Assembly: GCA_020636325.1 (NCBI GenBank)
Contig: JACJYC010000003.1
Span: 124,001-188,000, forward strand
Length of the DNA: 64,000 nucleotides
Source: Lewinellaceae bacterium
GTDB taxonomy: Bacteria; Bacteroidota; Bacteroidia; Chitinophagales; Saprospiraceae
Direction of reading: 5' to 3'
In this document: positions 26,869 to 35,084 of the stretch, in pieces
Layout: every line of letters begins with the position of its first letter
How positions within the stretch are numbered: the first letter of the stretch is position 1
Notes under the pieces: generated by a model
Database searches by the model: none
The model's input: the letters and a program-made list of their open reading frames with translations, nothing else
Told to the model about the DNA's origin: nothing
Translations under genes and position numbers: made by a program

Positions 26869-28200
26869 ATGAAAAGAACATTACTATTCCTCCCAGCGCT
26901 GTTTATGACCGTTGCTTCATTTGCTCAAATCATGGACCAGGAGCTGTACTTTGAAACCGACTGCATTGTCGATTTGGCCCGCGATTCATCCGGCAACCTT
27001 TATTTTGTCAACGGCGGAGGCAAATTGTATGCCTACGAAAACAACGATTGGGACACCATTCAACTTGATCCATCCCTTACCTTTGTTTCTTACGCGGGGG
27101 TCACTGTGGATGAAAACGGCGTTTTATGGGTAGCTACCTCCAAAGGCCTGTTTTCTTATCAGGACGGGAATGTAACCAAGTACACTAAAACCAACAGTAC
27201 GATTCCTAAAGACAACCTCCGCCTGGTTAAAGCCTTCGGGCAAACGCTTTGGATAGGCGTCAACGGTGAAGGCCTGATCCGTAAGGACGGGGATAACTTC
27301 CAGTCGGTCAATGCATTCCCCGGTTTATTTATGCCTATCGTTTCGGATATTGAAATTGCTGATGACAGCACGGCAATCGTTGCGAGTTACAATTATGTGG
27401 CTACGGTAAAAGGAAATTCAATCCATACCTATGACCTGCGTTCCGAAATAAGCTTCCAGAATTTTATCGTCAATGATATCTTTATCGACTACCTCGGCAA
27501 AGTCTGGTTGTCGACGAGTGACGGCATGGTTATATTTGATCATTCAAACGAAACTTTTGAGCAGTTGTCGGATCAGTACGGAATCCTAAACTTCAAACGT
27601 GCTGTGTTCACCCAAAAAGACGAACTTTTTGCCTTTACATCCGACAATGACCTTTTTTATAAAAACCCCCTGGGTGATTCCCTGTTTTTCGGCATTTTCG
27701 ACCTTACTTACCCATATCCGGACGGTTTTCTGTATGACGGCGATACTTTGCGTGGTTGGGGCAATAACATACAAGGCGAATCCTGCAGCGCTATTTTCAA
27801 TTTCAACTACTTGTATCTCGACCAGGACAATGACGGTTTCACCCGGGAATTTGACTGTGATGATGACAATCCCGCCATCAACCCGGGTCAAACAGATATT
27901 CCCAACAACGGGATCGACGAAGACTGCAATGGAGAGGATCTGATGACAGGTGTTCACGATATTGCCGGTTCAAAAATCACTATTTATCCAAATCCGGCTT
28001 CAAGCCATATTTACCTGGACACAGATTTGCTTGCCGGGTTGTCCGTCAGCGTGTCGGATATGTCGGGCAATACAGTTCTAGTAGCGGAAAATGACCGTAG
28101 AATTGATGTCTCATCCCTACCGGCCGGCATCTATCTATTGGAAATTCTGGATCGGATCACCCACCAGAGGGTTTTTGAAAAAATCGTTTTGAGCAGGTAA
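26869..28200 (+). CDS. Secreted propeller protein with MopE-like motif and T9SS type A domain
   Basis: 443 aa. After the signal peptide (to about residue 19, FAQ) come about six beta-propeller blades of the two-component-regulator type (GVLWVATSKGLFSYQDG, QTLWIGVNGEGLI, KVWLSTSDGMVIF). Next is a MopE-like calcium/metal-binding motif (DQDNDGFTREFDCDDDNPAI, then NNGIDEDCNG). A type A sorting domain ends the protein (ITIYPNPASSHIYL to VFEKIVLSR). It should be exported by T9SS and attached to the surface. The gene lies in a region clearly richer in AT than its neighbours. The biological role is unknown. Confidence 0.85.
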   Translation: MKRTLLFLPALFMTVASFAQIMDQELYFETDCIVDLARDSSGNLYFVNGGGKLYAYENNDWDTIQLDPSLTFVSYAGVTVDENGVLWVATSKGLFSYQDGNVTKYTKTNSTIPKDNLRLVKAFGQTLWIGVNGEGLIRKDGDNFQSVNAFPGLFMPIVSDIEIADDSTAIVASYNYVATVKGNSIHTYDLRSEISFQNFIVNDIFIDYLGKVWLSTSDGMVIFDHSNETFEQLSDQYGILNFKRAVFTQKDELFAFTSDNDLFYKNPLGDSLFFGIFDLTYPYPDGFLYDGDTLRGWGNNIQGESCSAIFNFNYLYLDQDNDGFTREFDCDDDNPAINPGQTDIPNNGIDEDCNGEDLMTGVHDIAGSKITIYPNPASSHIYLDTDLLAGLSVSVSDMSGNTVLVAENDRRIDVSSLPAGIYLLEILDRITHQRVFEKIVLSR

Positions 28201-28341
28201 GCGAATTGAAGAACCATTTTGAACTTTCCTGATTTCCATTGTGTTTTATATTAAGGTAGCGAAATTTCGCTAAATCTAACGCCCAAGTTATATGGAGCGA
28301 ATTTCGAATAATTATCTTGTAGGTTTAATTATTTGAAGACA

Positions 28342-28848
28342 ATGGGAAAATGGAAAGCATTTAAGGCCAAAGCTTTTCATGCCTATGAAAAAGTTTCTGG
28401 TCATTTCAGCTCTTTTGTTAGCGGGTTTTGGGATCTTTTGAAGAAAAAAACGCTTGAGGCAATGGTCTTGGCAACCATTACCCTCACTATCGGCTTATGC
28501 ATCGATGATCTTAAGGCCTATATCCAGGATAAAAAAGAAAATCCTGAAGTAGAATATCAATTTTTTGGAAAAGTCTCTTCATTGGATTCGTGTGATGATT
28601 TTCCGGTAAGCAAAGCTGTCATTTCGATATCCGGCCTTCCTATTGAAGCTGTTGCGGATGAAAAAGGTTTTTATACCATTTCGTTCAAATTGAAGAAAAA
28701 CGTTAACAGGGTTAAAGTAATTGCAAACTCACCCGATTATCACCAATCGGATGAAATTTGGCAGGATGTTCATCCTAAGTTGGAAAAGTACAATTTAGAT
28801 TTTCAACTTAGGGATACACAATCACAAAGCTATAGCTCAACGGATTAA
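28342..28848 (+). CDS. Single-pass membrane protein with carboxypeptidase-regulatory-like domain
   Basis: 168 aa from the ATG at 28342. The N-terminal 38 residues are basic and aromatic. They are followed by one membrane segment (LEAMVLATITLTIGLCI), a charged linker and a beta domain (GKVSSLDSCDDFPVSKAVIS, VADEKGFYTISFKLKK) that resembles a carboxypeptidase-regulatory or DUF4480-type fold. No enzyme motif is visible. With the next gene it forms an AT-rich pair; both have a transmembrane anchor plus an FGKVSSL/IGKVQGM-like beta domain. Confidence 0.65.
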   Translation: MGKWKAFKAKAFHAYEKVSGHFSSFVSGFWDLLKKKTLEAMVLATITLTIGLCIDDLKAYIQDKKENPEVEYQFFGKVSSLDSCDDFPVSKAVISISGLPIEAVADEKGFYTISFKLKKNVNRVKVIANSPDYHQSDEIWQDVHPKLEKYNLDFQLRDTQSQSYSSTD

Positions 28849-28885
28849 TTATTGATCAGGTATTGATTTTTTAGATTGAAATACA

Positions 28886-28893
28886 TAACTTTG
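28886..28893 (+). promoter_or_regulatory. -7 promoter box TAACTTTG
   Basis: Exact consensus 28 bp before the ATG at 28922, so this gene probably has its own promoter. Confidence 0.55.
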
Positions 28894-28921
28894 GTGCTTG
28901 TTTTTTTGAAAGCCCATAGTT

Positions 28922-29605
28922 ATGAAAAAAATCTTTTACACCCTGTTGTTCCTATTTGTTTGCTTGGTTGTTTTCCTATCTTTTAAAAATCGGGAAGTTC
29001 CTGTCACTCTTATCGGAAAGGTCCAAGGCATGTCTGATGATTATTGCTCAGCTATGGTTTGCCTTAACAAAAACGGATCAGAGGAAAGGAATTGTGAATA
29101 TCACCAATACATCAACAAAGAAGGTTTATTCAGTCTGACATTTTCTTCAATGGAAAATGAATTTGTTTTTGTAGACATCTTAAACGAAAATAAAGGCTAT
29201 CCAAGAATAAGAGAAAAAGTTTATATCCCAAGCGGTCAAAAGAAAATTGCCATGCACACAATTCAGCTGGCCCGGCTTTTTGGCCCGCAAAACGGACATA
29301 AAAGGATGTCCGAAGGACTACCCTCAATCAGGATTTTTGATTCATCCGACCTTACCAATTTTACCCTCATAGATTTAGATCAAATTGCTTTTTTTTCAAA
29401 TTTAAAGCTTATCGGCCAGCGGGAGCTGATTGAACCCTCGCAACTTGACGGAACCAAAGAAAAGATATCAAGAGGAAACGTCTATTCAGCCAACCTGAAA
29501 AAAATTGATTCAAAAATGCTGATAGAAAATATTTATTTATTTGAGATTTCGAACAACGAAGAGCCCGCCATATCCGAAAAACTACCTGGTGACGCTAAAG
29601 AATAG
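28922..29605 (+). CDS. Membrane-anchored protein of unknown function
   Basis: 227 aa. The N-terminus (IFYTLLFLFVCLVVFLSF) is a signal anchor. The following IGKVQGMSDDYCSAMVCLNK resembles the beta domain of the preceding gene. The remaining 120 residues are not recognised. AT-rich codon use differs from the GC-rich genes on both sides. The two genes may be a duplicated pair that diverged, or transferred DNA (inference). Confidence 0.6.
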   Translation: MKKIFYTLLFLFVCLVVFLSFKNREVPVTLIGKVQGMSDDYCSAMVCLNKNGSEERNCEYHQYINKEGLFSLTFSSMENEFVFVDILNENKGYPRIREKVYIPSGQKKIAMHTIQLARLFGPQNGHKRMSEGLPSIRIFDSSDLTNFTLIDLDQIAFFSNLKLIGQRELIEPSQLDGTKEKISRGNVYSANLKKIDSKMLIENIYLFEISNNEEPAISEKLPGDAKE

Positions 29606-29693
29606 ATCAGATTTTTTTTCTGATTCATTCCATTTCTATAGGGTCAGGGTTCCATTTTATCCATACTTTTAGCCTCCACAAACCAATTACCTG

Positions 29694-30914
29694 TTGTATT
29701 TGTTCAAAAGCAAGATTCTTTCAACCTGTATCTTAATTGCAGCAAGTGGGTTTGCAGCCATTTCAACCTACTGCTGCAGCTCCATCACCGGCCCCACACA
29801 TGGCCTGTCAGGTAAAATCGTATTGAGCGAAGGCTGGAAAAACGTCATCTACCTGATCGCCCCGCGCGGATTCGACGAGGTAGCGGCCAATTACAGCGGC
29901 ACAGTGGTCGATTCGGCAGTCATCGGGCCCGACGGGCGGTTTGCGTTCGAAAATCTGCCGGACCAACCGCGACCTGCGCTGTACCAACTCACGGTCCAAC
30001 CGGTATCCAGCCGGTATCCGACCATGCTGACAGATGAGGTCCCGCTTTCCGCCAATTATATGCCGGTCGTACTAAGCCACGGTTCACCGGTCTCCATAAA
30101 CGCCGAAATCGACCGTTTTCAGGCCAGTTTTACAATGGAGAAACCGTCGCCCGACAATGAGGCCCTGCTCAACCTTCGTACGATCCGGCAGTCGACCTAC
30201 CAAGTTATGCAGGCCGAACTGGAGGACGCCAAAACCCCGGATGAGCACCGATTGCTGGAGCAGGAAGACGCCGTCCACCGTTTTCAATTGCCCATGATGG
30301 CCTTTGCGGATTCCACCGGGTCCTTCTGGGCGGCACTGGTAGCCGTCCGGTGGGTCAGTCCCCGGAATGACTACGAACGGGTACCCGAAATACTCGATGC
30401 GCAATGCCGGAAATGGTCCGGCCTGAGCGCTGAAAATGCATTTGCAGCACAACTTTGCGCCAAAACAGCAGCCGGTATGCTGCCCGTTCTGAAAGGGGAA
30501 ATCATCCCCGATTACGCGCTGCCCATGAGCACCGGCGACACCGTCCATTTAAAACAACTGCTCGGGGCAAAGATCACCATTCTCGACATCTGGGCATCCT
30601 GGTGCATGCCCTGCCGGAGGGAGAACAAGGAATGGCTGGCCCCGCTTTGGTCGGACTATGCCGGCCAGGGCCTCCAGATCATCGGATACTCGATCGACAG
30701 CGGCGCTGAAGCCTGGCAAAAAGCCCTTAATATTGACGCCGCTACCTGGCCGCAGGCCTCTCACCTTATGGGCGACGATGCCCCCCTGATGACCGAATTC
30801 CGCATCTCCACCATTCCCGCCAATTTTATCCTGGATGCATCCGGCACCGTGATCGCTAAAAATGTCCACGGCGCCGACCTGAAAAATTTCATTGATACCT
30901 ACCTCAATCCCTGA
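29694..30914 (+). CDS. TlpA-type thiol-disulfide oxidoreductase (thioredoxin fold)
   Basis: About 406 aa. Residues about 265-406 are a thioredoxin-like AhpC/TSA domain with active site WASWCMPC and a cis-Pro region ISTIPANFILD. Residues about 40-150 resemble the N-terminal DUF4369 beta domain often linked to Bacteroidota TlpA proteins (LSGKIVLSEGWKNVIYLIAP). The N-terminus is hydrophobic with a Cys pair (STYCCSS) that could be a non-canonical lipobox. No ATG fits; TTG codons at 29694 or 29700 are the best starts. It acts in the periplasm on disulfides, perhaps in cytochrome maturation or stress defence. Confidence 0.8.
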   Translation: MYLFKSKILSTCILIAASGFAAISTYCCSSITGPTHGLSGKIVLSEGWKNVIYLIAPRGFDEVAANYSGTVVDSAVIGPDGRFAFENLPDQPRPALYQLTVQPVSSRYPTMLTDEVPLSANYMPVVLSHGSPVSINAEIDRFQASFTMEKPSPDNEALLNLRTIRQSTYQVMQAELEDAKTPDEHRLLEQEDAVHRFQLPMMAFADSTGSFWAALVAVRWVSPRNDYERVPEILDAQCRKWSGLSAENAFAAQLCAKTAAGMLPVLKGEIIPDYALPMSTGDTVHLKQLLGAKITILDIWASWCMPCRRENKEWLAPLWSDYAGQGLQIIGYSIDSGAEAWQKALNIDAATWPQASHLMGDDAPLMTEFRISTIPANFILDASGTVIAKNVHGADLKNFIDTYLNP

Positions 30915-30944
30915 TCCCGCCTCTTTAACCTTTATCCTTACCTT

Positions 30945-30980
30945 AAAAAAAACTACCCCGCCTGCCGAACAAGGGGGTAG
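30945..30980 (-). terminator. Hairpin, possible distal terminator
   Basis: CTACCCC (30953-30959) pairs with GGGGTAG (30974-30980). The A-run just before it gives a U-tract on the minus strand. It could stop transcripts from the efflux-adaptor gene, or act as a poor terminator for the plus-strand gene. Confidence 0.45.
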
Positions 30981-31124
30981 CCTACGCTATGAGAACACCC
31001 ATTTTCAATTCTTTCCGGGGCTTTCTGTATTTATTATTAGGACGCCGAACGCCTGTTAATTGTTATTGATCGATTGGTTAAGGTTGGGTTAAACTTCGGC
31101 TCCGCTCCATTACGGCTTACGACT

Positions 31125-31159
31125 AAAAAAAGAGCGGCGGGTATTGCTACCCAACCGCC
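31125..31159 (-). terminator. Rho-independent terminator of the efflux-adaptor gene
   Basis: GGCGGGTA (31136-31143), loop TTGC, then TACCC-AA-CCGCC (31148-31159). On the minus strand the stem is followed by a U-tract (A-run 31125-31131). It lies about 70 bp past the stop codon at 31227. Confidence 0.75.
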
Positions 31160-31226
31160 CCTTTCATGCCGCCCTTTCGGACAGCTTTCATAATAAACAG
31201 CCGAATGATTATCTACAAAAATTGGA

Positions 31227-32477
31227 TTATTTCAAAACCAGTTCATCCTTGTCGCCGTAGTTTTCATAGCTGGAAACAATGACGATATCGCCTTCCTGAA
31301 GCCCTTCCACCACCTCGTAGTAATTCGGGTTCTGGCGATTCACCTTGATATTGCGCTTGTGGGCCACCCCTGTTTCCGGATTGATGACGTAAACCCAGTT
31401 GCCGCCGGTGGTCTGATAAAAACCGCCTCTGGCGAGCAGGAGGGCGCGGGTTTCGTCGCTAAGCGACAGTTTCAGGGAGATAGATTGGCCGCGTTTGATG
31501 TTGTCGGGACGATCGCTTACAAAGAGCAGATCTGCTTCAAAGGCGCCGTTGGTCACTTCGGGGTAGATCCGGTTGACCTTCAGCATATAGTCTTTTCCGT
31601 TCAGGGTAACGGTGGCCTCCTGTTCGGGGAATACGCGGGAAATATAAAATTCATCGATGCGGGCCCGGATCTTGAACTTGTCCAGGATATCGATCTGGGC
31701 AATGCGCTGGCCGCGGTTGATCAACTGGCCGATCTCCGAATTAAGAGAGGAGATCTGGCCTGCAATCGGCGCCTTTACGATCAGGTTATCCAGGCTGGTG
31801 CGGGCAAAAGCGAGGTTGCGCTGCATCAGGTCGAGGGTAGTTGACATTTGGTTTTCCTGCAAATCGGCAAAGACGGAATCTTTCTGGATTGAAATATCCA
31901 GGAGTTTCTTCCGGTTGACGAGGTATTCGTATTCGTCCTCCGTGTCTTCAAAATCCACCTTGGCGATCACGCTGTCGTTGTAGAGGGACTTGTTGCGTTT
32001 GTAGCGCTTTTCGATCTGGTCGATCTGGTAGCCGACATTCAGGGCCAATTCCTTGAGGTTGAGGCTCTGTTGTTCGGTCAACACCTTCGTCTGGCTGATG
32101 GCGTTCACCTGATTGACGATCTGGGCTTCCTGGTTCAACACGTTCAATTGAAGGTCCAGGTTAGAGAGGCGCAGGATCTGCTGGCCGGCTTCCACCATGG
32201 TACCGTTGAGCAGGAAGACCTCTTCTATCCGGCCGGTTTCCACGGCGTCAATGTATACGGTGGTGAGCGGCTCAACCGTACCGAAGATGGCAATATACTC
32301 TTTGAAAACGTCCATATTGACCGTATCCGTCAACAGGCGCTCGGTTTCAACGTTCAGGCGGCTCTTGCCGGCATCGCGGTAGATGGCTGAACCCAGAAAC
32401 GCTGCGAGGGCCACACCGCCGCCGATCAGGACGATCTTCTGCCAGGTCCAAAAATTTTTCTTGATTTGACGATCCAT
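31227..32477 (-). CDS. HlyD/MacA-type periplasmic adaptor subunit
   Basis: 416 aa. A single N-terminal membrane anchor (KIVLIGGGVALAAFLGSAI) precedes a lipoyl/barrel-sandwich half (VYIDAVETGRIEEVFLLNGTMVEAGQQILRL), a coiled-coil hairpin of about 110 residues, the second lipoyl half (LIVKAPIAGQISSLNSEIGQ) and beta-barrel/membrane-proximal domains ending YGDKDELVLK. Such proteins link an inner-membrane ABC transporter (MacB-like) to an outer-membrane channel. No ATPase, permease or TolC-like gene is adjacent in this window, so its partners must be elsewhere. Confidence 0.85.
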   Translation of the reverse strand: MDRQIKKNFWTWQKIVLIGGGVALAAFLGSAIYRDAGKSRLNVETERLLTDTVNMDVFKEYIAIFGTVEPLTTVYIDAVETGRIEEVFLLNGTMVEAGQQILRLSNLDLQLNVLNQEAQIVNQVNAISQTKVLTEQQSLNLKELALNVGYQIDQIEKRYKRNKSLYNDSVIAKVDFEDTEDEYEYLVNRKKLLDISIQKDSVFADLQENQMSTTLDLMQRNLAFARTSLDNLIVKAPIAGQISSLNSEIGQLINRGQRIAQIDILDKFKIRARIDEFYISRVFPEQEATVTLNGKDYMLKVNRIYPEVTNGAFEADLLFVSDRPDNIKRGQSISLKLSLSDETRALLLARGGFYQTTGGNWVYVINPETGVAHKRNIKVNRQNPNYYEVVEGLQEGDIVIVSSYENYGDKDELVLK

Positions 32478-32660
32478 ATTTCTTTTTCAAATGCTTAAAA
32501 AATGTGCCCGTTTTGGGTCTTGGCCAATTACGGGCAATTGATATGCCAAAATATTAAGAATCTGTGAATCAATTTTTTACAAAACACCGCCCGCTGACCC
32601 GGCATTTTTTTTGTCCGCCTTTGAACATTGGGTGTCCGATAACGGACAGTTGGTGGTTGT

Positions 32661-32917
32661 TTTGGTTTATGATGGTTTATGATGGTTTATGATGGTTTAT
32701 GATGGTTTATGGGGGTTTATGGGGGTTTATTTTGGTTTATGGTGGTTTATGGTGGTTTATGATGGTTTATTTTGGTTTATGATGGTTTATGGGGTTTATG
32801 ATGGTTTATTTTGGTTTATGATGGTTTATGGTGGTTTATGGTGGTTTATGATGGTTTATGGTTGTTTACGGGGCAACAACAAACAACAACAATAAACAAC
32901 AACAAACAACCATAAAC
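32661..32917. repeat. 10-bp tandem array (GGTTTATGAT)
   Basis: About 20 copies of ggtttatgat/ggtttatggt/ggtttattttt-like decamers run from 32661 to about 32870, then an A/C-rich tail (caacaacaataaac). It abuts the stop codon of the CoiA-like gene (TTATAG, then GTTTATGG on the minus strand). Confidence 0.9.
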
Positions 32918-33787
32918 CTATAATCCCTTCAACACCTCCTCCTCCGTCCCCAGGTTGGCCCGGCAGATGACGGCATCCGGCCTGTCCTGCAATTCCCGGT
33001 ATCCGACCTGTTTGTTCCGGTATTCAATTTCAAAACAGAATGGGCAAAAGTAGCAATCCTGCCAGAGATCGGCGTAGGCCGTTCCCGCCATGGGACCGCT
33101 GCGCAGGATTCGCTTTTTCAAGGGGCAGCCATCCACCGTAAAGCGCCGGTATCTGGCGTTGATCCGGACCTTTTTCCGGAGCGCAGCCTGCCGGATCCGG
33201 TATTCGACCGCTTGCTGCCAGGGGTGGAACAACCATTTTTTGTGGCGGGTCTCCTCTACCAGTTTCCGGGCAAAAGCGCGCGGATCGCCGGCCAGGCCGA
33301 GTCCGGTCAGTTCCAGGTGAATGGCCGCCACGTCAATTTCAAGGACCGGCAGGTTGAGTTGGCGCAACCGGTGCAATTTGGCCGGGCCGACCGCATGGGT
33401 AACAGCCGCTTCCACCAGGATTTTCCTTTGCCCTTTTATCAGGGCGATATCGGGAATGACCTGGCCGTGCCGTTTTTCAAGGACCACCTGGTCGAACGGC
33501 CAATCCTTTTCATGGCACAGCAGTCGTTCAAAGCCATGCAGTTCGAGGGCCGGCAACCGGATTTTACCCGACCGCAGCAGGATGGCCTTGGCGGCCAGGT
33601 GAAGGCTGGATTCCAATGCATGCGGGCATTCCTCCATCTTGTAATGGGAAAAATGATGGACGCGGGCGGCGCCTTTCTTGGCCATCACCCGGTTTCCGCA
33701 AGCCGGGCAGACGCAACCGCAGGCCAACCCTCGCCGGGCTTTGGCAATGCTGACCGGCTCTCCGTTCTTGAGCGCGTAGGGGATCAT
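32918..33787 (-). CDS. CoiA-like competence/nuclease family protein
   Basis: 289 aa. The N-terminal zinc-ribbon-like CGCVCPACGNRVMAKKG and HHFSHYKMEECPHALES, then VIPDIALIKGQRKILVEAAVTH, match the CoiA-like layout: a Cys-rich start, then a PD-(D/E)xK-type nuclease core with D and E/xK residues. A C-terminal CPFCFEIEY may form a second metal site. CoiA proteins are linked to processing of incoming DNA in competence, but function outside Firmicutes is poorly tested. The gene has repeat arrays on both sides: decamers at its 3' end and heptamers directly upstream of its ATG. Confidence 0.8.
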   Translation of the reverse strand: MIPYALKNGEPVSIAKARRGLACGCVCPACGNRVMAKKGAARVHHFSHYKMEECPHALESSLHLAAKAILLRSGKIRLPALELHGFERLLCHEKDWPFDQVVLEKRHGQVIPDIALIKGQRKILVEAAVTHAVGPAKLHRLRQLNLPVLEIDVAAIHLELTGLGLAGDPRAFARKLVEETRHKKWLFHPWQQAVEYRIRQAALRKKVRINARYRRFTVDGCPLKKRILRSGPMAGTAYADLWQDCYFCPFCFEIEYRNKQVGYRELQDRPDAVICRANLGTEEEVLKGL

Positions 33788-33794
33788 GGGGTTT

Positions 33795-33857
33795 TAAGGT
33801 TAAAGGTTAAAGGTTAAAGGTTAAAGGTTAAAGGTTAAAGGTTAAAGGTTAAAGGTT
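33795..33857. repeat. 7-bp tandem array (TAAAGGT)
   Basis: About nine copies of taaaggt begin 8 bp before the CoiA-like start codon, between it and the promoter box at 33868. The array would be in the 5' leader. Confidence 0.9.
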
Positions 33858-33867
33858 GGGGCGTTTT

Positions 33868-33875
33868 CAAAGATA
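33868..33875 (-). promoter_or_regulatory. -7 promoter box TATCTTTG (minus strand)
   Basis: CAAAGATA on the plus strand reads TATCTTTG on the minus strand, an exact consensus, 80 bp before the CoiA-like ATG and just beyond the heptamer array. Confidence 0.55.
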
Positions 33876-34677
33876 AGGGAAAATCGGAATACGTGCAAAT
33901 ATTGTTATTTGCTGGTAGTAAGTCATAAGAGGCTCTATTTTGGTTACGGCCCTACAACTATTGCCGTTTAAGACATTGGGGCCTGTATTTCTAAATGAAT
34001 TGCAATGGTAAACCTTATTTATTTCCCAAGTCGCAGACTTGGCGGTATTCGCGGCGAGGCGCAGCCTCTGGCGGGCGGTGGGCGCAAAGAAAAAACGCTC
34101 TCACCGATCGGGCGGGAGGGGGTATTTTGGCGCTGTCCGGAAACCTCGCTGCAGGCTTCGTCGCCCGGTGGCCGTAGCTTGGGAGCGGCGGGGACTGTTC
34201 AAAATAGTGTTTTCGCGCCAAGATGCAAAGACGCAAAGTTTTAATTTTCAACACGCTGCGCGTGCTGAAAATTCTGTTGACACAAAATTCTGAACGGTCC
34301 CGAGCGGCGGCGGGTTTATGCTTATGATGGTTACGCTCCAGACAACAATAAACACGCCTTCCCTGAAGTTTTGGCAGGCGGGCCGTCAGGTCCGCCATAT
34401 CTGTAGCACCCGGGTTGAATATTCGGCTTCCGGCCTGTAGGGCCGGCATATGATCGCTGCGGATCGATTACGGCTTAAAACAGCCATAAACCCGCCTTCG
34501 CCGAGGCTTTGGCCACCGGGTAAGTGGTAAGTCAAAAGTGGTAAGTCATTGCGGGATTTTCGGATGAGAAATTGGAGCTCCTTCAACTACAACGGCCATT
34601 TCGCGCGAGGTTGGTTTTTTAAGCCTTAAAGCACATAAGAAACACAAGAACACATAAGTTTTTCATTTCAATGGCCG
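33876..34677. other. Gene-free 800-bp interval
   Basis: No ORF here has family resemblance. It holds the second hairpin element (34214-34303) and a pair of hairpins each followed by CATAT: GGCGGGCCGTCAGGTCCGCC (34377-34396) and CCGGCCTGTAGGGCCGG (34430-34446). The words following them (cataaacccgcctt, aataaacacgcctt) are similar, so this is probably a degenerate duplication. An A-rich stretch with repeated acacaag/acataag precedes the padR promoter. Confidence 0.5.
34214..34303 (-). repeat. Dispersed hairpin element, copy 2
   Basis: On the minus strand this reads GGACCGTTCAGAATTTTGTG, then a stem AATTTTCAGCA/TGTTGAAAATT (plus 34263-34273 and 34243-34253, 9-nt loop), then CTTTGCGTCTTTGC. The flanks match copy 1 (3268-3346), while the stem sequence differs and stays paired, with a G-U pair only on this strand. 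Confidence 0.75.
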
Positions 34678-34723
34678 TATTTGTTTTACAATTCAAATAG
34701 AAATCCCTATATTTGTTTTACAA
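34678..34723 (+). promoter_or_regulatory. padR promoter with direct repeats
   Basis: -7 box TATATTTG at 34708-34715. The 14-mer TATTTGTTTTACAA occurs at 34678-34691 and again at 34710-34723, a 32-bp step (three helical turns), with the second copy covering the -7 box. This is a likely PadR autoregulation site (inference). Confidence 0.55.
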
Positions 34724-34734
34724 AATATATACTA

Positions 34735-35064
34735 ATGAAGAATTACTTAGGTGAATTCGAAGAGCTGATCCTGACCATGGTCGGCATTTGCGGAGAGGAA
34801 GCCTATGGGAACGCCATCGTTGAGGAGATCAAAAAACAGCTCGACCGCGATGTCAGCCTCAGCGCCGTTCACATCACCTTGTACCGGCTGGAAGATAAGG
34901 GCCTGGTCAGGTCCCGATACGGGGGTGCAACAGCCACGCGCGGCGGACGGCGGAAGCGGCTTTTCCAGATCACCAATGCCGGGACCAGCCTGATCCGGGA
35001 TATCCAGGACCAACGGCAAAAGTTGTGGAAACTGTTCCCCGGTCTGGAATTCCGGCTTCATTAA
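34735..35064 (+). CDS. PadR-family transcriptional regulator
   Basis: 109 aa from the ATG at 34735. Winged-helix motifs LGEFEELILTMVGICGEEAYG, VSLSAVHITLYRLEDKGLVRS and GRRKRLFQITNAG are typical of PadR. This type is regularly paired with an FtsX/MacB-like permease that has a special N-terminal prefix domain, as here 20 bp downstream. It probably represses its own operon in response to an unknown ligand or membrane stress. Confidence 0.9.
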   Translation: MKNYLGEFEELILTMVGICGEEAYGNAIVEEIKKQLDRDVSLSAVHITLYRLEDKGLVRSRYGGATATRGGRRKRLFQITNAGTSLIRDIQDQRQKLWKLFPGLEFRLH

Positions 35065-35084
35065 CCTTGATACAACCCGACAAG

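Larger units (their letters stand above)
30915..31226. other. Convergent intergenic region with hairpins
   Basis: No gene. Two hairpins lie here (see the terminators at 30945-30980 and 31125-31159). The segment between carries words such as acgccgaacgcc and gattggttaaggttggg but no clear repeat. Confidence 0.5.

Noticed and set aside
29606..29626. Terminator after the membrane-protein gene (ATCAGA, T-run, TCTGAT)
   Set aside because: The T-run is in the loop, not after the stem, so it is not a standard terminator.
32689..32895. 68-residue plus-strand frame (repeated FMMVYGGLW)
   Set aside because: It is only the translation of the GGTTTATGAT decamer array.
34015..34449. 144-residue minus-strand reading frame
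   Set aside because: Its middle translates the hairpin repeat element and its composition is Arg/Pro-rich, like a random GC-rich frame; no family resemblance.
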